In this document: in pieces, positions 46,017 through 55,700 of the stretch
How the letters are laid out: each line of letters starts with the position of its first letter
How positions within the stretch are numbered: the stretch's first letter is position 1
Assembly: GCF_016918075.2 (NCBI RefSeq)
Contig: NZ_JAERPS020000001.1
Coordinates: 992,001 to 1,056,000, forward strand
Source of the DNA: Rheinheimera maricola
GTDB taxonomy: Bacteria; Pseudomonadota; Gammaproteobacteria; Enterobacterales; Alteromonadaceae
DNA: 64,000 nucleotides
Reading direction: 5' to 3'
Program-made: the position numbers and the translations under genes
Notes under the pieces: generated by a model
The model's database searches: none
What the model was told of the DNA's origin: nothing
Seen by the model: only the letters and a program-made list of their open reading frames with translations

Positions 46017-48005
46017 TTCATTAGCTCGGCGCATCAGACGCTCTGCGGTTCTTACTTGATTAGACTGCAATAATTGTCCGGACAAGCTGAGGTACTTATC
46101 TGCCAGCTTACGGCGCAAGGCAACATGCAATGAAAAATCAGTAGGAACTAATGAACTAAATTGCTGCAGTTGGTCGTAAACTGCATCTATCTCACCTGCT
46201 TTTTCACTGGCGGCAAGCTCAGTACTCATAACAGAAAAGCTGTGTTGATAAAACAACTCCGCTGCCTGATAGGGGAAATTTGCTGTTTTGCCTAATTCAA
46301 TAGCGCTGTGGTACGACGCCATGGCATCCACGGCAGCGGCTAGCTGTTGCCCCCGCGTTACTAATTCAGCGGTGTCTTGATGTTGTGCAAAAAGTAGCTC
46401 GCCGGCCATAATAAGTTGCTGCAGTGCGATGGCATTATTGTTGGCTATCGCTTGGTCAAAAGCTGCGATATAACTTGCGGTTTCGTCATCGTAGGGCTCA
46501 ATTACGTAGCTTGCATCAATGCGTTTCAGCGCAGCCTGAATAGTATACAAGTCTGGGGCATTATTTTGTTTTTGATATTGTTGAGTAAGTAGCAGCTGAT
46601 TTAATTGAGATCGCAATACATCAATGGCAGTTTGTTTGCTACGCAGCATGCTAGCGCTTAATCCGGCTAAGTAATGTGAATCAGGATAAAGCGCACTGGC
46701 TTGTGCCAGTATTTTTTCTATTTCCGGATAATTCGGGTAAGCAAAGCTACGATCGCTGATCAGTTGATCTATCTGCTGCTCAAAGTGGGTTATTACGCTA
46801 TTTTGTTGTTGGCGTAACAGTGCATTGCGTTGCAGCTCGCTTGCTTCGGGTCGGGCTATAGCGCTAAGTAATTGGTTAACATCGCCATCGGCCAACTGCT
46901 GATATTTCTGCTGCTCAGCGGTGATATCTGCTACACGCTGCTGGTAGCTATTTAACACAGTTTGGTTTTGTTGATAATATTGCCAGCCACCCGAGCAAAT
47001 GACCAAAACTGCAGCTGCGGCTGCAGCAGGTTGCCATAACTGAGCACTAAACTGTCGCATTAGCTTGCTGATACTGCTTTTTCGTTGCAGTGCATCAAAC
47101 TGCAACGCCTGTTTTAACGCTTGCCATTGCAGGATATTTAAATGCGCTGGTTTGCTAGCTTGCTTGTTTTGTTGATGTGCTTTGTCGGCAGGCAGGCGCT
47201 CAAAAGGATGTTTACTGGTTAACAGTTCATAACTTAAACAGGCAAAAGAGAATAAGTCATCAGCTACGCAAGGAGCGTTGCCCGACAAAAGCTGAGGGCT
47301 GGCATAAGCTGGTGTGTAGCCACTCAATGGGGCTGTTTGGCTTTGTTGCTCAGCTGCATAAATATCATGATTTAACTGCAGTTTCTGCGACACACCGAAA
47401 TCGAGTACTTTCACTTCTCCAGCACGATTAACCATAATATTGGCAGGTTTAAGATCTGCATGCACAATGCCGGTTTTATGAGCGAAATTGAGCGCCTCTG
47501 CTATTTGGTGTAGTAGTTTAAGTGCAGATTTCAACGGTAAACCTTTCGGTTTATAACGTTTTATCACCTGTTCCAAACTTTCTCCATCAAGGCATTCCAT
47601 CACAATGAAGTAATGCTGTTGGTCGCAATCGACATCAAATACACGCACAATATTAGGATGTGATAGTTGCTGTGTTTTATGGGCTTCCTGCAATAACAAT
47701 TGCAGCGCTTCTGGCTGGTCAACAAACTGCTGCTGCAATACCTTAATGGCGACGGTACTATTGGCAACACCAGCTTTTTGCAAAAATAGATCTGTGGCAC
47801 GATAAATGTCACTCATACCGCCGGAGCCAATTTTACTTTCCAGCAAATAACGCTGCTTAATCAACATGCCTTCTTCAATTGTTGCCAACGAAGTTTTGGC
47901 GGGTTTAACGCCGGACGTTGCCTTGACCGCATAGCGCGTTTTATCGTTGTCTGCGGCAATACCTGTTGTCAAGCCGTCAACGCTGGTTGTGTCCTGCTCC
48001 GTCAT
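45993..48005 (-). CDS. ppkA: PpkA-like membrane Ser/Thr protein kinase of the T6SS
   Basis: A 670-residue kinase with a Gly loop (IGSGGMSDIYRATD, from 59), ATP Lys88, catalytic HAD (182-184) with KPAN, and DFG at 202-204. HAD instead of HRD makes it a non-RD kinase. One membrane helix (about 323-341) separates it from a 330-residue Gln/Ala-rich, probably coiled-coil periplasmic region; the von Willebrand domain of Pseudomonas PpkA is not seen. It is divergent from tagH. In known systems PpkA phosphorylates an FHA protein (or TssL) to start T6SS assembly and PppA reverses this. AAGGAG precedes the ATG. Confidence 0.88.
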   Translation of the reverse strand: MTEQDTTSVDGLTTGIAADNDKTRYAVKATSGVKPAKTSLATIEEGMLIKQRYLLESKIGSGGMSDIYRATDLFLQKAGVANSTVAIKVLQQQFVDQPEALQLLLQEAHKTQQLSHPNIVRVFDVDCDQQHYFIVMECLDGESLEQVIKRYKPKGLPLKSALKLLHQIAEALNFAHKTGIVHADLKPANIMVNRAGEVKVLDFGVSQKLQLNHDIYAAEQQSQTAPLSGYTPAYASPQLLSGNAPCVADDLFSFACLSYELLTSKHPFERLPADKAHQQNKQASKPAHLNILQWQALKQALQFDALQRKSSISKLMRQFSAQLWQPAAAAAAVLVICSGGWQYYQQNQTVLNSYQQRVADITAEQQKYQQLADGDVNQLLSAIARPEASELQRNALLRQQQNSVITHFEQQIDQLISDRSFAYPNYPEIEKILAQASALYPDSHYLAGLSASMLRSKQTAIDVLRSQLNQLLLTQQYQKQNNAPDLYTIQAALKRIDASYVIEPYDDETASYIAAFDQAIANNNAIALQQLIMAGELLFAQHQDTAELVTRGQQLAAAVDAMASYHSAIELGKTANFPYQAAELFYQHSFSVMSTELAASEKAGEIDAVYDQLQQFSSLVPTDFSLHVALRRKLADKYLSLSGQLLQSNQVRTAERLMRRANELMSSINS

Positions 48006-48129
48006 AATTCGCTCCTTGTTATGCCAGATACTCGCTAGCTAAAATCAATACGTTAAATTTATCGCGCAATTATTTCACAAATAGTGCAGATAGTCACTTG
48101 TGTATTTACGTATATGTTAACTAGCGCAA

Positions 48130-48142
48130 TGTTGACGCAACA
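48130..48142. promoter_or_regulatory. inverted repeat overlapping the putative T6SS promoter
   Basis: TGTTG-ACG-CAACA is a perfect 5-base inverted repeat overlapping the predicted -35 hexamer. It could be an operator, but it is short and could arise by chance. Confidence 0.35.
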
Positions 48143-48160
48143 ATAAATTTAACTTAATCT
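48132..48160 (+). promoter_or_regulatory. putative promoter of the T6SS operon
   Basis: TTGACG (48132-48137, 5 of 6) and TAATCT (48155-48160, 3 of 6) are 17 bases apart, about 60 bases before tagH. The region is AT-rich and also serves the divergent kinase gene. Confidence 0.4.
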
Positions 48161-48219
48161 TTGCGACCCATTAAGAGTAAATAAATTGTGTTTTAAATGC
48201 TGACGAGCAGGAGTGTTAT

Positions 48220-49482
48220 GTGGGGCAAAGGGATATGTTACTAGAGTTGTCAGTAGTGAGTTATCACCGTCTATCCCCCAGGCAGGCGGCGGTTAAACGC
48301 TTTGATGCAACGGGGGGAACATTAGGTCGCTCCGAACAGGCAGATTGGTTTTTACCAGACCCAGAACGTGTGGTCTCTGGCGTACATGCTTTGATATGCT
48401 ACAAAAATAGCGAGTTTAGCATTGAAGATAAATCGACCAACGGGCTTTTTGTTAACCGCTCTGTTGATGCCTTGGGGCAAGGTAATCGTCATATATTGCA
48501 ACACGGCGACGTATTGTGCATGGGAGATTACGAGATCCAAGTAGCACTGGTTGATAGTGTTACAAAGGTTAACAATGACACGCATATTAATGCAGATGTA
48601 ACAACGACATCAGCAGTGCGGCAGACTGCGTCGTTAGGTATTCCGATAGCGGACGTTGCAGTAAGTGCATTTTCTACTAACGCTGCTAATCCTGTTGACA
48701 GTGCTGTGGGTAGCCATATCCAAAATCGTCAACGAGAAATGACGCTTGATGACCACTTTTCAGCACCAACAGCACTTATCCCTGATGACTGGGGCTCAGA
48801 CTGGTTGAATACAGAAAGCGAAGGTTTGCCAGAGATTCCACAGGCAAAGCCGGTAGCGACTCGCGTTAATAAGATAGAACCACAGCAAAACATCAATGAT
48901 GCACCAGCTTGCCTTCTTGCGTTTCTTAATGGGCTGGGAGTTTCTGAAGCCAATCAGCAGTTAATGAACTCAGTGCAATGGTGGGAGCAGCTGGGGCAAG
49001 CGTTTCAGCAATCCTTGCATGGTGTCATTGAGGTGATGCGTGAGCGTTCGAATGTTAAAAGTACATTTAGAGTGAATCAAACGACATTCCAACAGCGTGA
49101 AAATAACCCGCTGAAATTTTCAGCCAATATTGATGAAGCTTTTCATAATCTTTTTAATCGTCCGGGTAGCAGTTTTATGCCAGCGAAGCAGGCTATCGCC
49201 GAAGCATTTGCCGACATTAGCCGGCATGAGTCTGCCATCGTAGCCGGCGCTGCTGGTGCCATGGATGGCTTGCTGCAACAGCTAGCACCACAACATATAG
49301 AAGCAACAGATTATGGCGGCAGCTTCGTTGACAAAGTTAATCCAGCGCAGCGACAGGCCAGATATTGGCAGCGATATAAAGCGCTGCACGTTGATTTAGC
49401 GGCCGAACTTAACAGCAAAGATAAACAAGGCGTAAATGACGACTTTATCCGTGCTTATGAGGCGTTCTTGCGTCAGAAATAA
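48220..49482 (+). CDS. tagH: T6SS FHA-domain protein TagH/Fha
   Basis: A 420-residue protein with an N-terminal FHA domain (about 25-95: GGTLGRSEQADWFLPDPERVVSGVHA and STNGLFVN), a low-complexity linker and a C-terminal TagH domain (from about 225). FHA domains bind phosphothreonine, so it is the likely target or reader of the divergent PpkA kinase. Start GTG 48220 has AGGAG six bases upstream; ATG 48235 in frame is possible. It is the first gene of the plus-strand T6SS operon. Confidence 0.9.
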   Translation: MGQRDMLLELSVVSYHRLSPRQAAVKRFDATGGTLGRSEQADWFLPDPERVVSGVHALICYKNSEFSIEDKSTNGLFVNRSVDALGQGNRHILQHGDVLCMGDYEIQVALVDSVTKVNNDTHINADVTTTSAVRQTASLGIPIADVAVSAFSTNAANPVDSAVGSHIQNRQREMTLDDHFSAPTALIPDDWGSDWLNTESEGLPEIPQAKPVATRVNKIEPQQNINDAPACLLAFLNGLGVSEANQQLMNSVQWWEQLGQAFQQSLHGVIEVMRERSNVKSTFRVNQTTFQQRENNPLKFSANIDEAFHNLFNRPGSSFMPAKQAIAEAFADISRHESAIVAGAAGAMDGLLQQLAPQHIEATDYGGSFVDKVNPAQRQARYWQRYKALHVDLAAELNSKDKQGVNDDFIRAYEAFLRQK

Positions 49483-49529
49483 CAGACCGACACAGGCAAT
49501 ACATAATGAAACCTTCAGGAGTGGTTTAT

Positions 49530-50012
49530 ATGAATGCAATTAAAGTGACAATTTTGGTTTTGCTTAGTTTGGCTGTGTTAGCCGGCTGTCAGGCGGTCTA
49601 CTCTACTTTCCCGCCATCAACAACACTACATTTTAAAGTAGCGTCTGATATTAATCCGGATTTAGATAACCGCCCATCACCTGTAATTATAAAAGTATAC
49701 GAACTAGCGTCTAAAACCGTGTTTGAAAGTCAGGATTTCTTTGCCCTGTATGATAATCCTGAAGCAACATTGCGTACTGACTTGCTGAAAAAAGACGAGT
49801 TAGTGTTTGAACCAGGACAGCGCAACGAATATCGCATGACACTGCAACCTGCGACAAAAGCAGTTGCTGTTATTGCGGCATATCGCGACATAGAAGGCGC
49901 AAGATGGCGCGCCGTAGTAGATGTAAAACCAACTGGATATGATGACTTTTACGTTTATGTCGACAAATTAGCGGTGTACATCCGTGAGCATGACTTAGAG
50001 CGCAAGCGCTAA
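49530..50012 (+). CDS. tssJ: T6SS outer-membrane lipoprotein TssJ
   Basis: A 160-residue lipoprotein with lipobox VLAGC (Cys20) and a small transthyretin-like beta sandwich containing the PSPVIIKVYELASKTVFESQDFFALYD block typical of TssJ. It anchors the TssM-TssL membrane complex to the outer membrane. ATG 49530 is preceded by AGGAG; the in-frame ATG 49506 would place the signal peptide too far in. Together with TssL and TssM it completes the membrane complex. Confidence 0.93.
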   Translation: MNAIKVTILVLLSLAVLAGCQAVYSTFPPSTTLHFKVASDINPDLDNRPSPVIIKVYELASKTVFESQDFFALYDNPEATLRTDLLKKDELVFEPGQRNEYRMTLQPATKAVAVIAAYRDIEGARWRAVVDVKPTGYDDFYVYVDKLAVYIREHDLERKR

Positions 50013-50043
50013 AAAAACCGGTAGAGCATTAAGGAAGAGTAAT

Positions 50044-51372
50044 ATGAGTGATTACAGCCGGGTTGCATGGTCCGAAGGTTTGTTTCTTCGGCCGCAGCAC
50101 TTTCAGCAGCAGGAGCGTTTTTTTGACTACAGCCGACAACAGCAGCTAGCAATGCAGTTGCCGTATGGTTGGGGCGTGCGTCGTATCAGTGTAGATCATC
50201 AAAGTCTGAAGTTTGGCCAGTTTGCACTGGCAGAATTAGAAGCCCTATTACCTGATGGTACCGTTTTACAGTTACCTCAGGTTGAGGCATTGCCAACGGC
50301 ACTGCAGATCCCCAAAAGCAGCCGTGACCAACAAGTGTACTTATGTCTGGCGCTGGATAAAACGTCATCGCAAAATATTAGCAACATGGATGGTAATCAC
50401 ATTAGCCGATATGGTTTTAGTGAGCACAGTGTTGCCGATAACAGCTTGTCAGAAGACGCCACCGAACTACTCCAGTTAGCAAAGCTGCGTTTGTTGTTTA
50501 AGCTGGAGTCTGAAGACCGGGGCGGATTTGTCAGCGTCCCCGTCGCGCGTATTCAAGAAGTCACTGAGCAAGGAGAGGTGAAGTTAGTTAAAACATTCAT
50601 CCCGCCACTTTTAGATATTCAACAAGATAGTCAACTTCTGGCTTTTGTCAGTGAAGCTTTGGGTATGCTTTGTCAACGAGCCGAAGCACTAGCGGATCGT
50701 TTGGGCAAAAGTCAGGGCACTGCCAATTCGATATCTGATTTTCTTATGCTGCAAGTGTTAAATCGCTATGAACCGATGTTGCGGCATTTGAAAAGCGGGG
50801 TGCTCGAACATCCCCTACACATTTACCGCTTAATGGTGTCGATGTTAGGTGAATTATCGACGTTTACCTCACGGCAGAAACGTCCCCCCGAGTTTCCCGC
50901 TTATAAGCACGATGACCTAACGACGGTGTTTGGCAATCTTGGCGTAATCATGAATCAAACATTGAGTGTCGTACTGGAGCAAACTGCTCAAGCCTTACCG
51001 TTAGAACAAGCCAAGTTTGGGATTTTAGTATCACCGTTAACTGACAAGTCCTTGCTTGAATATGCGCAGTTTGTGTTGGCAATATCTGCAGATATCCCCG
51101 CAGATGATATTCGTAAACACTTGCCAGCCCGACTAAAAATTGGTCCGGTTGAGCATATTCGTGAACTTGTTAATAACCAACTACCGGGCATAGCAGTGAC
51201 GGGCTTGCCGGTGGCACCAAGACAAGTGCCATACCATGCGGGTTATCACTACTTTCAGCTAGATAAAGGCAGTATTTATTGGGAGCGGTTAGCCAGTAGC
51301 GGTGGTATAGCGCTGCATTTATCCGGAAATTATCCCGGTTTGAAGATAGAACTGTGGGCGATAAAGGTGTAG
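50044..51372 (+). CDS. tssK: T6SS baseplate subunit TssK
   Basis: A 442-residue TssK. VAWSEGLFLRPQHFQQQERFF at the N-terminus is the family signature; the C-terminal YHYFQLDKGSIYWERLASSGGIALHLSG block binds the membrane complex. TssK trimers connect the TssEFG wedge to TssL/TssM. AAGGAAGAG precedes the ATG. It follows tssJ by 31 bases. Confidence 0.96.
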   Translation: MSDYSRVAWSEGLFLRPQHFQQQERFFDYSRQQQLAMQLPYGWGVRRISVDHQSLKFGQFALAELEALLPDGTVLQLPQVEALPTALQIPKSSRDQQVYLCLALDKTSSQNISNMDGNHISRYGFSEHSVADNSLSEDATELLQLAKLRLLFKLESEDRGGFVSVPVARIQEVTEQGEVKLVKTFIPPLLDIQQDSQLLAFVSEALGMLCQRAEALADRLGKSQGTANSISDFLMLQVLNRYEPMLRHLKSGVLEHPLHIYRLMVSMLGELSTFTSRQKRPPEFPAYKHDDLTTVFGNLGVIMNQTLSVVLEQTAQALPLEQAKFGILVSPLTDKSLLEYAQFVLAISADIPADDIRKHLPARLKIGPVEHIRELVNNQLPGIAVTGLPVAPRQVPYHAGYHYFQLDKGSIYWERLASSGGIALHLSGNYPGLKIELWAIKV

Positions 51373-51412
51373 CAGTTTAGCCGCCGCTGATGATTAATAT
51401 GGATAGTAACTG

Positions 51413-52723
51413 ATGTCAGATAAAACTGTAATGAAACCGCGCCCTGGTGGACGGCTAGTAGGAAAACAAAACACGCCTGCGGCAGCACCAGAGCATACTG
51501 GCAATAATGACAAAACTCGCATGTCAGCGAATGTACGCAGTATCGAAAGCTCACAAAAACAGCAGGTGTTGTCAATTAGTGACAATATTTTGATAGATGA
51601 AGCTGGCGCCTTGTTTTCACTGGTGTCGCCCATTCGCAGCACAACTCAGCATGCGGATGTACCAGGCCTTAAAACTCAATGTGTTCAGTTAATTAATCAA
51701 TATGAGCAGCAACTTCGCTATAAAAACATCAGCAGTGAGTTGATAGAAAAAGCACGATATTGTATGTGCTCCTTTATCGATGAAATGGTGCTTAATACCC
51801 TCTGGGGCGGTAACAGTGACTGGGCGACAGAGAGTTTGTTGTCCACTTTTCACAATGAAACCTTCGGCGGTGAATACTTTTTTACCCTGCTTGATAGTGC
51901 CATCGCCTCACCACAAGAGCATTTGTTGCTACTTGAGCTGCAGTACTTGTGCTTGTCTTTTGGTTTTGTCGGAAAAATGCGTATTGAAGAGCGCGGTTTT
52001 GAAAAACTTGAAGGCTTTAGGGAGCGCGCTTACAAAGCAATTCGCAGTCAACGAGGAGAGCCTGCCAGAGAATTGTCTCCAGGTTGGCGTAGTCAGGTCG
52101 TTGCCGCAAATCAATTAGAAGCTGAATTTCCACTTTGGGTTATCTGTTCAGTAGTTGCCGCGGCACTACTGGGTTGCTACATGTATCTGAATTATCAAAT
52201 AAACAGCTATTCGAACGACGTACATAGGCAGTTGAATAATTTAGTCTTATGGCAGCAAGATGTACCTCAGCCTGCAACGGCTAAGGCACATCAAGATGCG
52301 ATTCGGTTACAGCAATTATTGCAAACCGAAATTCGACGCGACTTGCTGCAGGTTCTCGAGTTGCCCGATCGTGTGCGGATCCGTGTTGGGTTAGACCAAT
52401 TGTTTAATTCCGGCAGTACCGGTATTAACGAAGGTTTTCAACCTATTGCGGCTAAAATAGCCCGTGCGCTTGAAGGCACTGAAGGTAAAATTCTAGTCAG
52501 TGGCTATACCGACGACTTGCCTATTTTTACTAGCAAATACCCATCCAATTGGCATTTATCTCTCGCCAGAGCCAATGCAATGGCTGATGCATTAGCTGCA
52601 GGGGCAGACTTGCGTGGCCGCTTGTGGCCGGAAGGTCATGGTGATGCCAATCCAATCGCACCCAATGACAGTGCGGCAAATCGTACACTAAACCGTCGGG
52701 TCGAAATAGACTTGTTACAGTAA
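51413..52723 (+). CDS. tssL: T6SS membrane protein TssL with OmpA-like peptidoglycan-binding domain
   Basis: A 436-residue evolved TssL. The cytoplasmic DotU/IcmH domain (about 65-225) includes RYCMCSFIDEMVLNTLWGG and FHNETFGGEYFF. One membrane helix (about 240-258) follows, then a periplasmic OmpA/MotB domain (about 320-436) with ILVSGYTDDLP and RANAMADAL. This form attaches the complex to peptidoglycan, a task done by separate TagL-type proteins elsewhere. The N-terminal 60 residues are polar and unstructured. Confidence 0.94.
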   Translation: MSDKTVMKPRPGGRLVGKQNTPAAAPEHTGNNDKTRMSANVRSIESSQKQQVLSISDNILIDEAGALFSLVSPIRSTTQHADVPGLKTQCVQLINQYEQQLRYKNISSELIEKARYCMCSFIDEMVLNTLWGGNSDWATESLLSTFHNETFGGEYFFTLLDSAIASPQEHLLLLELQYLCLSFGFVGKMRIEERGFEKLEGFRERAYKAIRSQRGEPARELSPGWRSQVVAANQLEAEFPLWVICSVVAAALLGCYMYLNYQINSYSNDVHRQLNNLVLWQQDVPQPATAKAHQDAIRLQQLLQTEIRRDLLQVLELPDRVRIRVGLDQLFNSGSTGINEGFQPIAAKIARALEGTEGKILVSGYTDDLPIFTSKYPSNWHLSLARANAMADALAAGADLRGRLWPEGHGDANPIAPNDSAANRTLNRRVEIDLLQ

Positions 52724-52738
52724 TTCAAGGGACTTGTT

Positions 52739-55700
52739 ATGCGTGTTAAATCGGCGCTGAAATCTGTGTTCAGAGCAATGAAATCCAGTGTTTTTATTAC
52801 TGTTGTAGGCTTGTTGGCGCTGGCACTACTGATATGGTTTGGTGGTCCTTTATTAGCCATCGCGGGTTATGAACCCCTGGCCAGTGCAACCGCGCGTTTG
52901 GTTACGTTATTGGTTATCGCGTTGATTTGGGGCGGTAGCCATTATATTAAGGGGTTGCGCGAGAGTCGCTCTCATAAACAAGCCGTGGATACCTTACTTA
53001 ACGGTGAGGAGCATCAGCAGCATGATGAACTCGCTAGACGTGATATTGAAGTACTTCGCGAGCGCATGCAAAAAGCATTAGACATTCTCAAGCATGCCCG
53101 ATTCAGTAAAGCCCGAGATATCTATCAATTGCCTTGGTATATGTTAATTGGCCCTCCGGGGTCGGGTAAAACTACAACACTGTATAATTCAGGCCTGGAA
53201 TTCCCATTAAAAGAGCATATGGGGACTGATGCCATCGAAGGTATCGGTGGGACCCGCCAGTGTGACTGGTGGTTTACCAACCAGGCTGTACTTATTGACA
53301 CAGCCGGGCGCTATACCACACAAGATAGTCATGCTGGTCAGGACTCTACGGCATGGCAGGGCTTTCTTGGCTTGTTGCGTAAAAACAGACCAAGGCGACC
53401 CATTAATGGCGTTATTGTGTTTGTTAGTTTGGCTGACTTGTTAAATCAAACCCGCACTGAACGTAACTTACATGCGCGGGCGATAAAACAACGGGTACAG
53501 GAATTACAGAACCAGTTAGGGATGACCTTTCCGGTTTATGTGATGTTTACCAAAGCAGACTTAATTGCTGGTTTTACCGAGTACTTTGACAATCTGAGCG
53601 AAGAAGAGCGTGAGCAAGTTTGGGGCATGACGTTTGATGCGAGTCAGGATGACAATGATAAAGGCGTCGTTGCGCAATTTAACAAAGAGTTTCATGCCAT
53701 TATTAACAGACTGACGCAGCGGCTTTACAGCCGGTTGCAGTTTGAACATGATTTAGAGAACCGGGCGGCAATTTTCGAATTTCCGCGTCAGTTACGCCTG
53801 TTGCAAAGCGCTGCAGATGATTTTTTAAAAGAAATTTTTGCCCCTAATCCGTTTGAAAAAGCGACCATGTTACGAGGCGTTTACATTGCTAGTGCGACTC
53901 AAGAAGGTGTGCCAATTGATCGCATTATGTCGCAGCTTGGGGCTAACTTTGGCTTAGCAGAGCCGCCTCTACGTCGTCAAACCGGGGAGGGTAAAGGTTA
54001 CTTTATTAAGCGCTTCTTCGAGGAAATTGTCATACCTGAGCGCGAGCTTGCGTCCGTAAACATGCAGCATAAAACCCGTCATCGTTGGATCCGGCGTGGT
54101 GCCCTGGCCAGTACCGCGATTGCTGCAACTTGGTTACTGGTAGCTTGGGCTGGTAGCTACAACTGGAATACAGAACTTGTTGATGAGGTAGCAGGGTCAA
54201 TTAATGCGTATGAAAAGATGACCGCGTCCGGACGACAGAACGACGATATTGTTGTGCTAAATGAACAGCTAAATCTACTTAGGGATTTACCGGCAGGCTA
54301 TTCTGGCGTCTTACCAACCGATGGTCCTAAAAATCTAGGGTTATACCAAGGCGACAAGCTAGGTCAGGCAGCTAAAACAGCCTATCAATATGGCTTATAC
54401 CACAGCTTTGTACCTTATTTACTGCAAAGCCTTACGGCAGAAATGCAGCTAAATGCTCAGCACCGGGATTATCTGTACGAAACACTTAAAACCTATTTAA
54501 TGTTGTTTCAACCAGAGCAGTTTGATATTGAGCAAGTCAGCTCTTGGTTTGCGCTGTATGTAGAGAGGCAGTTTCCATCAGAGGTGAACTTGCCGCTACG
54601 ATTATCACTACAAAATCACCTGCAAGCATTACTTGAAAGTGGTGTAAAAGGCGCGCATTACGATGAGTCGGCAGTTATTGCGGCCAGAGAGTTATTGTTA
54701 ACAGTGCCTTTGGCAGAACGTGCATATCAGCGTATTCGTACTGAACTGGTAAAAAGCCATATCCCTGATTTTCGTCTTATTGATGTATTAGGTACTGATG
54801 GCGTAAAAGTGGTACAGCGAAAAAGCGGTGCACCACTACAGCAAGGTATACCGGGCCTGTACACCTACAAGGGGTTTCATGGCCTGTTTAATGTAGAAAA
54901 GCGTCGGATTATTAAAATTTTGATGGAGGATGGTTGGGTTTACGGCGAACAAAATGACGAGGGCGTGGTTTCAACCGACAGCTCATTATCTGACAAAGTA
55001 ACCGAAAAATATCTGCGCGATTATGCCTACCTTTGGCAAGAACTGTTGGACGATATTACCATTAGCAAGGTTACTAATGTTGAACAGGGTGTATTTGTAA
55101 CAAAGGTACTGTCTGGGCCTGAACAACCAGTACAGAATATCATTCGGGCTGTGCAACAAAATGTTCGCCTGACTAGCTTACCTGAGTCCGCTCAAGCAAA
55201 TATGGCAAAAGATGTTGCCGGAAAAGTAGCGGAAACACAGTTTTCAAGCCAAACCACACGGATAACACGCTTACTGCCTGATGACATGTCGGCGCTCAGT
55301 GAGCAATTGCCGGGAAAATATGTCGAACGGGCATTCAGCGATGTATTGAACATCAGCGAAGCGAAGCTTGAACAAATTGCTCAAACCAGTGGTATGTATC
55401 ATGACTATTTGGAACGCTTGTTTATCCCCGGTGGTATGGCAAGGCAGGCATATGTAAACCAGTTAAACGGTGAAGGGGGTAATGAGCTAAGCGTGGCATT
55501 ACGCCGATTGAAAAGCGATATTCCCGCACCATTTTCAGACTGGCTGGGTGAGCTATCGGTTAATACCAGCGAGCTGTTTGCAAAAGGCAGTCGTCAATTT
55601 ATCAATGAAGCATGGCAAGGCACGGTTTTAGCTGAGTATAAACAGGCGCTTGCCGGACGCTATCCATTGAACCGCCGTAGTGATAAAGACATTAAGCTGC

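Noticed and set aside
48006-48219. Sigma-54 promoter for the T6SS, as known in some Vibrio and Pseudomonas systems
   Set aside because: No GG-N10-GC pair with the surrounding consensus was found in the intergenic region.
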